The position numbers and the translations under genes are program-made. Shown piece by piece: positions 50,608 through 60,359 of a DNA stretch of 64,000 bases (positions are counted from its first letter, which is position 1; the number at the start of each line of letters is the position of its first letter). The notes below the pieces were generated by a model that did no database searches, was not told where the DNA came from, and was given only the letters and a program-made list of their open reading frames with translations. The DNA is from Streptomyces genisteinicus (GTDB lineage: Bacteria; Actinomycetota; Actinomycetes; Streptomycetales; Streptomycetaceae), in assembly GCF_014489615.1 (NCBI RefSeq), contig NZ_CP060825.1, forward strand, positions 4,164,501 through 4,228,500, written 5' to 3'.

Positions 50608-50903
50608 ATCCGGTCAACTATCTGTACCTCGCCGCGCTGCTGTTCACCATCGGTGCCGCCGGTGTGCTGATCCGGCGGAACGCGATCGTGGTCTTCATGT
50701 GCGTCGAGCTGATGCTCAACGCGTGCAATCTCGCCTTCGTCGGCTTCTCCCGGATGCACGGCAACCTCGACGGCCAGATCATCGCGTTCTTCACGATGGT
50801 CGTCGCGGCCGCGGAGGTCGTGGTCGGACTCGCGATCATCGTCTCGCTGTTCCGCTCCCGCCACTCGGCCTCGGTCGACGACGCCAGCCTGATGAAGCTG
50901 TAA
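50604..50903 (+). CDS. nuoK: NADH-quinone oxidoreductase subunit K
   Basis: A 99-residue membrane subunit (ND4L family) with three helices. The conserved glutamates of the proton path are in FMCVELMLNACNL (Glu about residue 34) and VVAAAEVVVGLAI (Glu about 70). A GTG start overlaps the nuoJ stop and is preceded by AGGAGG. nuoL follows after 15 bases. Confidence 0.96.
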   Translation: MNPVNYLYLAALLFTIGAAGVLIRRNAIVVFMCVELMLNACNLAFVGFSRMHGNLDGQIIAFFTMVVAAAEVVVGLAIIVSLFRSRHSASVDDASLMKL

Positions 50904-50918
50904 GGGGACGGACGAATC

Positions 50919-52817
50919 GTGGAGAACCTGATCGCGCTGCTCGTCGCGGCGCCCCTGCTCGGAGCGGCGGTGCTGCTCTGCGGCGGCCGCCGCCTCGACA
51001 CGACCGGCCACTGGCTCGGCACCCTGTTCGCCGGCGCCTCCTTCGTCCTCGCCGCCGTCCTCTTCGCGGACATGCTCGGCAAGGACGCGGACGACCGGGC
51101 CCTCAACAGCACGCTCTACAACTGGATCCCGGTCGAGGGCTTCCAGGCGGACATCGCCTTCCAGCTCGACCAGCTCTCGATGACCTTCGTGCTGCTGATC
51201 TCGGGCGTCGGCACCCTGATCCACATCTACTCCATCGGGTACATGGAGCACGACGAGCGGCGCCGCCGCTTCTTCGGCTACCTGAACCTCTTCCTCGCGG
51301 CGATGCTGCTGCTGGTCCTCGCGGACAACTACCTGCTGCTGTACGTCGGCTGGGAGGGCGTGGGCCTCGCCTCGTACCTGCTCATCGGCTTCTGGCAGCA
51401 CAAGCCCAGCGCGGCGACGGCGGCCAAGAAGGCGTTCCTGGTCAACCGGGTCGGCGACATCGGCCTGTCGATCGCCATCATGCTGATGTTCACCACCTTC
51501 GGCACCTTCGCCTTCGGGCCGGTGCTCGGCGCGGTGGGCGAGACCTCCGAGGGCACCCTGACGGCGATCGGCCTGATGCTGCTGCTCGCGGCGTGCGGCA
51601 AGTCGGCGCAGGTGCCGCTCCAGTCCTGGCTCGGCGACGCGATGGAGGGCCCGACCCCGGTCTCGGCCCTGATCCACGCGGCGACCATGGTGACCGCCGG
51701 CGTGTACCTGATCGTCCGGTCCGGCGCGATCTTCAACGCCGCCCCGGACGCGCAGCTCGCCGTCGTGGTCGTCGGCGCCGTGACGCTGCTCTTCGGTGCG
51801 ATCGTCGGTTGCGCGAAGGACGACATCAAGAAGGCGCTCGCCGGTTCGACCATGTCGCAGATCGGCTACATGATCCTCGCGGCCGGACTCGGCCCGATCG
51901 GCTACGCGTTCGCGATCATGCACCTGGTGACCCACGGCTTCTTCAAGGCCGGGCTCTTCCTCGGCGCCGGCTCGGTCATGCACGGCATGAACGACGAGGT
52001 GGACATGCGCCGCTACGGCGGGCTGCGGAAGTACATGCCGGTCACCTTCGTGACCTTCGGCCTCGGCTACCTCGCCATCATCGGCTTCCCGGGCCTGTCC
52101 GGCTTCTGGACCAAGGACACCATCATCGAGGCGGCCTTCGCCTACGGCGACGGCGCCCGCGCCTGGATCTTCGGCGGCATCACGCTGCTGGGCGCCGGCA
52201 TCACCGCGTTCTACATGACCCGCGTGATGATCATGACGTTCTTCGGCGAGAAGCGCTGGCAGCCGGACGCGGAGGGCCACGAGCCGCACCCGCACGAGTC
52301 CCCGAAGTCGATGACGATCCCGATGATCGTGCTCGCCTTCGGCTCGGTCTTCGCCGGCGCGTTCTTCGCGATCGGCGACCGGTTCGCCAACTGGCTCGCC
52401 CCGGTCACCGAGTTCGAGCACCCGCACCCGGTCATCAGCGTCCCCGCGATCACCGCCTCCACCGTCGTGGTGCTGGTGATCGGCGCGGGGATCGCCTGGG
52501 CGATGTACGGGCGCAAGCCGGTCCCGGTCACCGCGCCGCGCGGCTCGCTGCTCACCCGGGCCGCCCGACGCGACCTGTTCCAGGACGACGTCAACCACGT
52601 GGTCCTGGTCCGCGGCGGGGAGCACCTCACCCGGTCCCTGGTCTACGTCGACCACACCCTGGTCGACGGTGTGGTCAACGGCACGGCCGCCACGTTCGGC
52701 GGTCTGTCCGGCCGGCTGCGCAAGCTGCAGAACGGCTACGCCCGCAGCTACGCGGTCTCGATGTTCGGCGGTACGGCGATCCTGATCGCCGCGACCCTGC
52801 TGATGAGGGCGGTCTGA
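50919..52817 (+). CDS. nuoL: NADH-quinone oxidoreductase subunit L
   Basis: A 632-residue antiporter-like pump subunit (ND5 family) with about 15-16 helices and the long lateral amphipathic helix region at the end. Key stretches are LYVGWEGVGLASYLLIGFW (about 143-161), LGDAMEGPTPVSALIHAATM (about 239-258) and MHLVTHGFFKAGLFL (about 334-348), which include the channel Glu, Lys and His residues. Starts at GTG with AAGGGGA upstream. nuoM follows directly. Confidence 0.96.
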   Translation: MENLIALLVAAPLLGAAVLLCGGRRLDTTGHWLGTLFAGASFVLAAVLFADMLGKDADDRALNSTLYNWIPVEGFQADIAFQLDQLSMTFVLLISGVGTLIHIYSIGYMEHDERRRRFFGYLNLFLAAMLLLVLADNYLLLYVGWEGVGLASYLLIGFWQHKPSAATAAKKAFLVNRVGDIGLSIAIMLMFTTFGTFAFGPVLGAVGETSEGTLTAIGLMLLLAACGKSAQVPLQSWLGDAMEGPTPVSALIHAATMVTAGVYLIVRSGAIFNAAPDAQLAVVVVGAVTLLFGAIVGCAKDDIKKALAGSTMSQIGYMILAAGLGPIGYAFAIMHLVTHGFFKAGLFLGAGSVMHGMNDEVDMRRYGGLRKYMPVTFVTFGLGYLAIIGFPGLSGFWTKDTIIEAAFAYGDGARAWIFGGITLLGAGITAFYMTRVMIMTFFGEKRWQPDAEGHEPHPHESPKSMTIPMIVLAFGSVFAGAFFAIGDRFANWLAPVTEFEHPHPVISVPAITASTVVVLVIGAGIAWAMYGRKPVPVTAPRGSLLTRAARRDLFQDDVNHVVLVRGGEHLTRSLVYVDHTLVDGVVNGTAATFGGLSGRLRKLQNGYARSYAVSMFGGTAILIAATLLMRAV

Positions 52818-52818
52818 C

Positions 52819-54390
52819 ATGTCCTTCCCGATCCTGACGGCAACGGCGGTGCTCCCGGCGGTCGGTGCGATCGCCACCGCCGCCGTCCCCGCCGCGCGGA
52901 GGACGGCCGCCAAGTGGCTGGCGCTGCTCTTCTCGCTCGCCACCCTGGTGCTGGCCGCCATCGTGCTCGTACGGTTCGAGCCCGGCGGCGACCGCTACCA
53001 GCTCACCGAGTCCCACTCCTGGATCGCCGACTTCGGCGTCCGCTACGAACTGGGCGTCGACGGCATCGGCGTGGTGATGGTGGCGCTGACCGCGCTGCTC
53101 ATCCCGTTCGTCATCCTCGCCGGCTGGCACGACGCCGACCCGCAGGAGAAGGCCACCAAGCGCTGGCGGCCGACGCAGGGCTTCTTCGCCCTGATCCTGA
53201 TGGTCGAGGCGATGGTGATCCTCTCCTTCGAGGCCACCGACGTCTTCCTCTTCTACATCCTCTTCGAAGCCATGCTCATCCCGATGTACTTCCTCATCGG
53301 CGGCTTCGGCGACCGCGCGCACGCCGGCACCGAGGAGAACGCGGCGGCCCAGCGCTCGTACGCCGCGGTGAAGTTCCTCCTCTACAACCTGGTCGGCGGC
53401 CTGATCATGCTCGCCGCCGTCATCGGCCTCTACGTGGTCGCGGGCAGCTTCTCGCTCTCCGAGATCGCCGAGGCCCGGGCGAGCGGCGAGTTCGAGATGG
53501 CGCAGAACACCGAGCGGCTGCTGTTCCTCGGCTTCTTCTTCGCCTTCGCGGTCAAGGCCCCGCTCTGGCCGCTGCACACCTGGCTGCCGAACGCGATGGG
53601 CGAGGCGACCGCACCGGTCGCGGTGCTGATCACTGCCGTCGTCGACAAGGTCGGCACCTTCGCGATGCTCCGTTTCTGCCTCCAGCTCTTCCCGGAGGCC
53701 AGCAAGTGGGCCACCCCGGCGATCCTCGTGCTGGCGCTGATCAGCATCGTCTACGGGGCGCTGCTCGCCGTCGGCCAGCGCGACATCAAGCGTCTGGTCG
53801 CCTACGCGTCGATCTCGCACTTCGGCTTCATCGTCCTGGGCATCTTCGCGATGACCAGCCAGGCCCAGTCGGGCGCGACGCTGTACATGGTCAACCACGG
53901 CATCTCGACCGCCGCGCTGATGCTGGTCGCCGGCTTCCTGATCTCGCGCCGCGGTTCGCGTCTCATCGCGGACTACGGCGGTGTGCAGAAGGTCGCCCCG
54001 GTGCTCGCCGGCACCTTCCTCGTCGGCGGCCTCGCGACCCTGTCGCTGCCCGGACTCGCCCCGTTCGTGAGCGAGTTCCTGGTGCTGGTCGGCACGTTCT
54101 CCGCGTACCCGGTGGCCGGTGTGATCGCCACCTCCGGCATCGTGCTGGCCGCGCTCTACACCCTGGTGCTCTACCAGCGCACCATGACCGGGCCGGTGAA
54201 GGCCGAGGTCAGCACCATGCCCGACCTGAAGGCACGTGAACTGGTGGTCGTCGCACCGCTGATCGCGCTGCTGCTCTTCCTGGGCGTGTTCCCGAAGCCG
54301 GTGACGGAGATCGTCAACCCGGCGGTGGAGCACACGATGTCCGACGTACAGAAGCAGGACCCCCGGCCCGAGGTGGAGGCGGCCAAGTGA
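52819..54390 (+). CDS. nuoM: NADH-quinone oxidoreductase subunit M
   Basis: A 523-residue antiporter-like pump subunit (ND4 family), about 14 helices. Conserved motifs include FYILFEAMLIPMYFLIGGFG (about 144-163, Glu of the proton channel) and LWPLHTWLPNAMGEATAPV (about 252-270). It begins one base after the nuoL stop and overlaps nuoN by GTGA. It forms one of the proton channels in the membrane arm. Confidence 0.96.
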   Translation: MSFPILTATAVLPAVGAIATAAVPAARRTAAKWLALLFSLATLVLAAIVLVRFEPGGDRYQLTESHSWIADFGVRYELGVDGIGVVMVALTALLIPFVILAGWHDADPQEKATKRWRPTQGFFALILMVEAMVILSFEATDVFLFYILFEAMLIPMYFLIGGFGDRAHAGTEENAAAQRSYAAVKFLLYNLVGGLIMLAAVIGLYVVAGSFSLSEIAEARASGEFEMAQNTERLLFLGFFFAFAVKAPLWPLHTWLPNAMGEATAPVAVLITAVVDKVGTFAMLRFCLQLFPEASKWATPAILVLALISIVYGALLAVGQRDIKRLVAYASISHFGFIVLGIFAMTSQAQSGATLYMVNHGISTAALMLVAGFLISRRGSRLIADYGGVQKVAPVLAGTFLVGGLATLSLPGLAPFVSEFLVLVGTFSAYPVAGVIATSGIVLAALYTLVLYQRTMTGPVKAEVSTMPDLKARELVVVAPLIALLLFLGVFPKPVTEIVNPAVEHTMSDVQKQDPRPEVEAAK

Positions 54391-56042
54391 GCCAGCAAGC
54401 TGTCCACAGCCTGTGGACGATGGCGGCGGAGGCCGAGCCGCTCGGCAAGATCCCCGCACCCCACATCGAGTACGACCAGCTCGCACCGGTGCTGATCATC
54501 GTGGGCGCCGCCCTCGTCGGCATCCTGGTGGAGGCCTTCGTGCCGCGCCGGGCCCGGTACCACACCCAGCTGTTCGTGACCGTGGTCGCCCTCGCGGCCT
54601 CGTTCGCGGCGGTCGTGGCCCTCGCCGCGGGCGGGCACGCCACGACGAAGGCCGGTATCGCCGCGATGGGCGCCATCGCGGTGGACGGCCCCGCCCTGTT
54701 CCTCCAGGGCGTGATCCTGCTGTCGTCGGTCGTCGCGGTCTTCACCTTCGCCGAGCGCCGTCTCGACCCCGAGGCGCACGGCAACCGGATCGACTCCTTC
54801 GCCGCCGAACCGGCCGCCGTGCCGGGCAGCGACCACGAGAAGGCCGCGGTCAAGGCCGGGTTCACCACCACCGAGGTGTTCCCGATCGCCCTCTTCGCGG
54901 TCGCCGGCATGCTGGTCTTCCCGGCCGCCAACGACCTGCTGACCCTCTTCATCGCGCTGGAGGTCTTCTCCCTCCCGCTCTACCTGCTCTGCGCCCTGGC
55001 CCGCCGCAAGCGGCTGATGTCCCAGGAGGCGGCGGTCAAGTACTTCCTGCTGGGCGCCTTCTCCTCGGCCTTCATGCTGTTCGGCATCGCGCTCCTCTAC
55101 GGGTACGCCGGCTCCGTCTCGTACGCCCGGATCGCCGACGTCGTCGACGGCAGCGTCCGCTCCATCGACCCGGCCCTCGCCGACACCATGGGCAACGACG
55201 CGCTGCTGCTGATCGGCGGGGCGATGCTGCTGATGGGCCTGCTCTTCAAGGTCGGCGCCGTGCCGTTCCACATGTGGACGCCCGACGTCTACCAGGGCGC
55301 CCCGACCCCGGTCACCGGCTTCATGGCCGCCGCGACCAAGGTCGCCGCCTTCGGCGCCCTGCTGCGGCTGCTGTACGTGGTGCTGCCGGGCATGGCGTGG
55401 GACTGGCGTCCGGTCATGTGGGGGGTCGCGATCGTGACCATGCTCGGCGGTGCGATCGTCGCCATCACCCAGACCGACATCAAGCGCCTCCTCGCGTACT
55501 CGTCGATCGCGCACGCCGGCTTCATCCTCGCCGGTGTGATCGCCACGACCCCCTCGGGCGTCTCCTCCGTCCTCTTCTACCTGCTCGCTTACTCCTTCGT
55601 GACCATCGGCGCCTTCGCCGTCGTCACCCTGGTCCGCGACGCCGGAGGCGAGGCGACCCACCTCTCCAAGTGGGCCGGACTGGGGCGGCGTTCGCCGCTG
55701 GTCGCGGCGGTCTTCGCGGTCTTCCTGCTCGCCTTCGCCGGCATCCCGCTGACGTCGGGCTTCGCGGGGAAGTTCGCCGTCTTCAAGGCGGCGGCGGAGG
55801 GCGGCGCGGGCGCGCTGGTCGTCGTCGGTGTGATCTCCTCGGCCATCGCCGCGTTCTTCTACATCCGGGTCATCGTGCTGATGTTCTTCAGCGAGCCGAA
55901 GCCGGAGGGCCCGACGGTGGCCGTGCCGTCGCCGCTGACGATCACCACGATCGGCGTCGGCGTCGCCGTCACCCTGGTGCTCGGCGTCGCCCCGCAGTAC
56001 TTCCTGGACCTGGCGAGCCAGGCGGGCACCTTCGTCCGCTGA
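54387..56042 (+). CDS. nuoN: NADH-quinone oxidoreductase subunit N
   Basis: A 551-residue antiporter-like subunit (ND2 family), about 14 helices, and the last gene of the operon. ALEVFSLPLYLLCAL (about residues 191-205) and FKVGAVPFHMWTPDVYQGAPT (part, about 288-308) carry the conserved channel Glu and Lys. It has an N-terminal hydrophilic extension and a long loop (about 130-160) between early helices. The GTG at 54387 overlaps the nuoM stop. A very strong hairpin follows. Confidence 0.96.
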   Translation: MSQQAVHSLWTMAAEAEPLGKIPAPHIEYDQLAPVLIIVGAALVGILVEAFVPRRARYHTQLFVTVVALAASFAAVVALAAGGHATTKAGIAAMGAIAVDGPALFLQGVILLSSVVAVFTFAERRLDPEAHGNRIDSFAAEPAAVPGSDHEKAAVKAGFTTTEVFPIALFAVAGMLVFPAANDLLTLFIALEVFSLPLYLLCALARRKRLMSQEAAVKYFLLGAFSSAFMLFGIALLYGYAGSVSYARIADVVDGSVRSIDPALADTMGNDALLLIGGAMLLMGLLFKVGAVPFHMWTPDVYQGAPTPVTGFMAAATKVAAFGALLRLLYVVLPGMAWDWRPVMWGVAIVTMLGGAIVAITQTDIKRLLAYSSIAHAGFILAGVIATTPSGVSSVLFYLLAYSFVTIGAFAVVTLVRDAGGEATHLSKWAGLGRRSPLVAAVFAVFLLAFAGIPLTSGFAGKFAVFKAAAEGGAGALVVVGVISSAIAAFFYIRVIVLMFFSEPKPEGPTVAVPSPLTITTIGVGVAVTLVLGVAPQYFLDLASQAGTFVR

Positions 56043-56057
56043 CCACTGCCCACGTCC

Positions 56058-56105
56058 ACGCCGAAGGTCCGGCACCTCCCGGGGGAGGTGCCGGACCTTC
56101 GGCGT
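56058..56105. terminator. Strong terminator at the end of the nuo operon
   Basis: A perfect inverted repeat of 23 bp (56058-56080 and 56083-56105) with a minimal loop starts 15 bases after the nuoN stop and ends seven bases before the end of the convergent minus-strand gene. It should stop transcription from both sides. Confidence 0.9.
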
Positions 56106-56112
56106 GCGGGGA

Positions 56113-56733
56113 CTACGGGCCGGAGGGCGGGCGCCGCCGCTTGGCCGTGATCGCGGTCAGATCCAGGTCGGCGGGGAACGGGGCGTCGACCTTCATCCGG
56201 TCGTGGAAGACGCCCGTCGGCGTGTAGACACCGGTGCTCGGCTCCAGCTCGAAGACGTAGACGACCGGCTTCCCCTGCTGGTTCTCCACCCGCCAGTAGT
56301 GGGGGATCTTCGCACGGGCGTACTTGAGGGGCTTGGTCTCCCGGTCCCGGGTCAGCGACTCGGGGGAGACCACCTCGATCGCCAGCAGCACCGCCTGGGC
56401 GGGGAAGCGGGTCTGCTCCACGTCCTGGATGACGTGCTCGGGCACCACGACCACATCCGGCTCGGGCCGGTTGTGGCGGTCCACGTCGATGGTGAACTCG
56501 CGCACGACCTCGAAGTCCTCCGGCGCGAGCGACTGGAGCTGCCACTCGAAGAAGCTCACCGCACGTGCGTGGAAGAGGCTCTGCGGACTCACGAAGACGA
56601 GGCTCCCGTCGATCAGCTCCGTGTGCGGAGGCAGGTGCGGAAGCGTGTCCAGGTCGTCGGCCGTCCAGCCGCCCACCGGAGGGACCGGCCAGCGCGGGCT
56701 GCTCTGCTCCTGGGACTCGGGTTCGGCGCTCAT
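56113..56733 (-). CDS. Uma2 family endonuclease-fold protein
   Basis: A 206-residue protein of the Uma2/DUF820 family, a PD-(D/E)XK nuclease fold. The family pattern is visible: ELIDGSLVFVSP (about 43-54), RPEPDVVVVP (about 92-101, Asp) and LLAIEVVSPES (about 118-128, Glu), followed by YARAKIPHYWRV. These genes are abundant in Streptomyces and their true role is unproven. The start at 56733 has GGGAG six bases before it. An ATG at 56745 is in frame but lacks a site. Confidence 0.88.
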   Translation of the reverse strand: MSAEPESQEQSSPRWPVPPVGGWTADDLDTLPHLPPHTELIDGSLVFVSPQSLFHARAVSFFEWQLQSLAPEDFEVVREFTIDVDRHNRPEPDVVVVPEHVIQDVEQTRFPAQAVLLAIEVVSPESLTRDRETKPLKYARAKIPHYWRVENQQGKPVVYVFELEPSTGVYTPTGVFHDRMKVDAPFPADLDLTAITAKRRRPPSGP

Positions 56734-56818
56734 CAGTGCTCCCATGCGACGGAGTCTCGCGGGCCCGTCCAGCGTATCGGGCGCAAAGGGATCAAGACTC
56801 CACGCACGTGTGTACGGA

Positions 56819-59527
56819 TCACCCCGTGTTGACCCGCCCCGCGTAGGCGCGGACGTCCGCGTCGGTGTCGGTGGCGGCGGAGGTCAGGGCGGTGCGGGCG
56901 GCGGGGGCGGAGGGGTGGCGGAGGAGGGCGAGGACGGCGGCTTTGCGGACGTCGGCGTTGGAGTCGGAGAGGGCCCCGGCGAGGGCGGGGACCGCGTCGG
57001 CGGGAGCGGCCGCGCCCAGCGCCTTCGCCGCGCCCGCGCGGACCTGCCACGCCGGGTCGGCGAGGGCGGCGCGGGCCGTGGCGGCGAGGTCCGGCGGGCA
57101 GCCCGCCGTGCCCAGCGCCTCGTAGGCGGCGGCCCGCACCAGCGGGTCCGGGTCGCCGGTGAGCGCCGTCAGCGGGGCGAGCACACCGGCGGCGGTCACC
57201 GAGGCGAGTCCCCTGGCCGTGGCCACCCGCACCTCGCGGGCCGGGTCGGCGGCGGCGCGGGCGAGTTCCGGCAGGGCGTCGACGGAGACCAGCGCCCGCG
57301 CGGCCGCGATCCGGACGGCGATGTCCGGCGAGCCGAGCACCGCGGCGTAGGCAGGGGCGGTGCCCAGACGCAGCTCGCGCAGGACGTCGAGGGCGGCGGC
57401 CGGGACGACGGGGTCGGCCGAGGCGAGTGCGGCGAGGAGCAGTTCGCGCAGTGCGGGTTCGGGCGGCAGGGTCTCCACCAGCTCGCGCAGGGAGTCCGCC
57501 GCCGCGGCCCGGACCCCGGGGTCGGCGTCGGCGAGCGCCCCGGCGAGCGCGGGGCCGGTGCCGCCCGGGGCGGTCTCGGTGAGCGCGGCGACGGCGGCAC
57601 GGCGCACCGCCGGGTCCGGGTCGGCCAGATAGGGCCGCAGGGCGGGGAGTTCGGGGTCGCCCTCGGCGAGGGCCAGCAGCTCCAGGATCCGGGGCGAGGC
57701 CGTGGCGGGCCCGCTTCCGGCGGCGGCACGCGTGGCGATCCGCGATCCGGTCGGCGCCACCTCGCGCGGCCCGGCCGTCGCCACCTGGGCGAGGGCGACC
57801 TCTCCCAGATGGCGGGACGGGCCGCCGGCGGGGGCGTACTCGTCGACCGGCACCAGGTACGGCGCCACCGGCCGGGCGGTGAACTCCATGGCCCCCGAGG
57901 CCGATTTGCGCAGGTCGAGGTGGTGCAGCCAGTCCTCGTCGTCGGTGGCGGGGTGGTCGGTCCGCTGGTGGTAGAGGCCCCAGCGGGACTCGGTGCGGGC
58001 CAGCGAGGCGCGGGCGGCCATCTCGGCGCAGTCCCGGATGAAGGACACCTCGGCGCAGCGCATCAGCTCGTGCGGGGTGGTGGCGCCCATGGCCGCGATC
58101 TCGCCGCGCATCCGCTCGAAGTGCTCCACGGCGAGCGACAGCCGGGCGCCGCTCTTCGGCGGGGCGACGTAGTCGTTGACGAAGCGCCGCAGCTTGTACT
58201 CGACCTGCGGCTGCGGCGGCCCGTCCGGGTTGCGCAGCGGCCGGTAGACCAGCTCGTGGGCCTCGCGCAGCTGGTCGGCGGGGAGTTCTCCGTCGTACGC
58301 GCGGTACCGGGCGGCGTCCTCGCCCGCGAGGTCGCCGAAGACGAACGCGCCGATCATGTAGTTGTGGGGGACGCAGGCCAGGTCGCCGGCGGCGTACAGC
58401 CGGGGCACGGTGGTGCGCGCGTGGTCGTCGACGCGCACGCCCGACGCCGAGTGCCCGCCGCACAGGCCGATCTCGGAGATGTGCATCTCGATGTCGTGGG
58501 TGCGGTAGTCGTGCCCGCGGTTGGCGTGGAAGGTGCCGCGGGTGGGGCGCTCGGTGGTGTGCAGGATGCCCTCCAGCGCTGCCACCGACTCCTCGGGCAG
58601 ATGGCTGAGCTTCAGGTAGACCGGGCCGCGGTCGGAGGCCAGTTCCTCGGCGAACTCGGCCATCATCCGGCCCGACCAGTAGTCGGAGTCGACGAACCGC
58701 TCGCCGTGCCGGTTGACCTGGTAGCCGCCGAAGGGGTTGGCGACGTAGGCGCAGGCCGGGCCGTTGTAGTCCTTGATCAGCGGGTTGATCTGGAAGCACT
58801 CGATGCCGGTGAGCTCGGCGCCCGCGTGGTAGGCCATGGCGTAGCCGTCGCCGGCGTTGGTCGGGTTCTCGTAGGTGCCGTAGAGGTAGCCCGACGCGGG
58901 CAGTCCGAGCCGTCCGGCCGCGCCGGTCGCGAGGATCACGGCACCGGCCCGGACGACGACGAACCGCCCGGTGCGCGTGTCGAACCCGGCCGCGCCGACG
59001 GCCCGCCCGCCGCTGGTGAGCACCCGCACCGGCATCACCCGGTTCTCGATGCGGATGCGCTCGCGCATCTCCCGGCGGCGCAGCTGCCGGTAGAGCACCT
59101 TCTTGACGTCCTTGCCCTCGGGCATGGGCAGCACGTACGAGCCCGAGCGGTGGACCTGCCGGACGGCGTACTCGCCGTGCTCGTCCTTCTCGAACTTCAC
59201 CCCGTACGACTCCAGCCGCCGCACCATCGCGAAGCCGCGGACGGCCGTCTGCCGGACGGTGGACTGGTCGACGATCCCGTCGTTGGCCCGGGTGATCTCG
59301 GCGACGTAGTCGTCCGGTTCGGCACGGCCGGGCACGACGGCGTTGTTCACGCCGTCCATGCCCATGGCGAGGGCCCCGGAGTGCCGGACGTGCGCCTTCT
59401 CCAGCAGCAGCACGTCCGCGCCGTGCTCGGCGGCCGTGAGCGCGGCCATCGTCCCGGCGGTGCCGCCGCCCACGACGAGTACGTCGCAGCTGATCTCGTC
59501 CGCGTCCGCGAGGGCCGGAATCCGCAT
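56819..59527 (-). CDS. AprA-like FAD flavoprotein fused to HEAT repeats
   Basis: A 902-residue two-part protein. Residues 1 to about 590 are an FAD-dependent oxidoreductase of the fumarate reductase/succinate dehydrogenase/APS reductase class. Signs are VVGGGTAGTMAA (18-29), HSGALAMGMDGVNN (about 49-62), an ILATGAAGRLG segment, and GLCGGHSASGVRVD near 375, which recalls AprA rather than SdhA. Residues about 605-900 are Ala/Asp-rich HEAT repeats (DPDPAVRRAAVAAL-type units). With the AprB-like ferredoxin (62626) it probably forms a soluble redox complex. The HEAT tail is unusual. Confidence 0.85.
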   Translation of the reverse strand: MRIPALADADEISCDVLVVGGGTAGTMAALTAAEHGADVLLLEKAHVRHSGALAMGMDGVNNAVVPGRAEPDDYVAEITRANDGIVDQSTVRQTAVRGFAMVRRLESYGVKFEKDEHGEYAVRQVHRSGSYVLPMPEGKDVKKVLYRQLRRREMRERIRIENRVMPVRVLTSGGRAVGAAGFDTRTGRFVVVRAGAVILATGAAGRLGLPASGYLYGTYENPTNAGDGYAMAYHAGAELTGIECFQINPLIKDYNGPACAYVANPFGGYQVNRHGERFVDSDYWSGRMMAEFAEELASDRGPVYLKLSHLPEESVAALEGILHTTERPTRGTFHANRGHDYRTHDIEMHISEIGLCGGHSASGVRVDDHARTTVPRLYAAGDLACVPHNYMIGAFVFGDLAGEDAARYRAYDGELPADQLREAHELVYRPLRNPDGPPQPQVEYKLRRFVNDYVAPPKSGARLSLAVEHFERMRGEIAAMGATTPHELMRCAEVSFIRDCAEMAARASLARTESRWGLYHQRTDHPATDDEDWLHHLDLRKSASGAMEFTARPVAPYLVPVDEYAPAGGPSRHLGEVALAQVATAGPREVAPTGSRIATRAAAGSGPATASPRILELLALAEGDPELPALRPYLADPDPAVRRAAVAALTETAPGGTGPALAGALADADPGVRAAAADSLRELVETLPPEPALRELLLAALASADPVVPAAALDVLRELRLGTAPAYAAVLGSPDIAVRIAAARALVSVDALPELARAAADPAREVRVATARGLASVTAAGVLAPLTALTGDPDPLVRAAAYEALGTAGCPPDLAATARAALADPAWQVRAGAAKALGAAAPADAVPALAGALSDSNADVRKAAVLALLRHPSAPAARTALTSAATDTDADVRAYAGRVNTG

Positions 59528-59561
59528 GGCTGGGCCTTTCCTTCGGTGGTCGGTCAGTCGG

Positions 59562-60359
59562 TCAGTCGGTGTCGAGGGAGGCGAGGACCGTGCGCCGCAG
59601 TGCCCCGGTCCGCGGGTCGTTCCGCGCGTCCCGGTCCCGGGGGCGGGGCACGGCGAGGACGTCGAGCAGGGTGCCGCCGCCGAGCAGGGCGACCCGGTCG
59701 CCGAGGAAGAGCGCCTCGTCGACGTCGTGGGTGACGAAGACGACGGTGGCGCCGGTGCCCCGCAGCACCTCGACGAGGAGCTGCTGCATCCCGGCCCGGG
59801 TCCGGGCGTCCAGCGCGCCGAACGGCTCGTCCATCAGGACGGCGCGCGGCTCGCCCGCGAGGGCGCGGGCCAGCTGGACGCGCTGCCGCTGGCCGCCCGA
59901 GAGCTGGTGGGGGTACTTGTCCTCGTGGCCGGTGAGTCCTGTGCGCCCCAGCCAGCCCCGGGCCCGTTCCCGCCGCGCGGCGCGCGGCACACCCCTGACG
60001 GCGAGCGGCAGTTCGACGTTGCGGCGCACGGTCCGCCAGGGCAGGAGCGCGTCCTCCTGGAAGACCAGCGCCCGTTCGGCGCCGGGACCGCGCACCCGGT
60101 CGCCGTCCTGGGTGACCTCGCCGGAGAGCGGGGGCAGCAGGCCGGCGAGGGTGCGCAGCAGGGTGGACTTGCCGCAGCCGGAGGGGCCGACGACGGCGAG
60201 GATCTCGCCGGGGAGGACGTCCAGGCCGACGTCCTCCAGGACGGTCCCGCCCTCTCCGCGCCGGCCCAGCGCGGCCCCGCGCAGCCCGAGCCGGGTGCCG
60301 GTGCCGGCACGGCCGGCGGGGCCGGTGGTGCTGCCGGCGCCGGTGGTCGTGGTGCTCAT
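59562..60359 (-). CDS. ABC transporter ATP-binding protein, sulfonate/nitrate/taurine type
   Basis: A 265-residue ATPase with Walker A GPSGCGKST (58-66), Q-loop VFQEDALLPW (about 97-106, typical of SsuB/TauB/NrtD), signature QLSGGQRQR (about 152-160) and Walker B AVLMDEPFGALD. It powers the importer formed with the permease and lipoprotein encoded upstream. The start overlaps the permease stop by four bases. The flavoprotein gene follows 34 bases later. The first 25 residues are a Thr/Gly-rich extension. Confidence 0.92.
   Translation of the reverse strand: MSTTTTGAGSTTGPAGRAGTGTRLGLRGAALGRRGEGGTVLEDVGLDVLPGEILAVVGPSGCGKSTLLRTLAGLLPPLSGEVTQDGDRVRGPGAERALVFQEDALLPWRTVRRNVELPLAVRGVPRAARRERARGWLGRTGLTGHEDKYPHQLSGGQRQRVQLARALAGEPRAVLMDEPFGALDARTRAGMQQLLVEVLRGTGATVVFVTHDVDEALFLGDRVALLGGGTLLDVLAVPRPRDRDARNDPRTGALRRTVLASLDTD

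Noticed and set aside
56113..56733. Evidence of a mobile element from the Uma2 nuclease gene
   Set aside because: No inverted terminal repeats, transposase or target duplication is visible. Uma2 genes are scattered widely in Streptomyces chromosomes.
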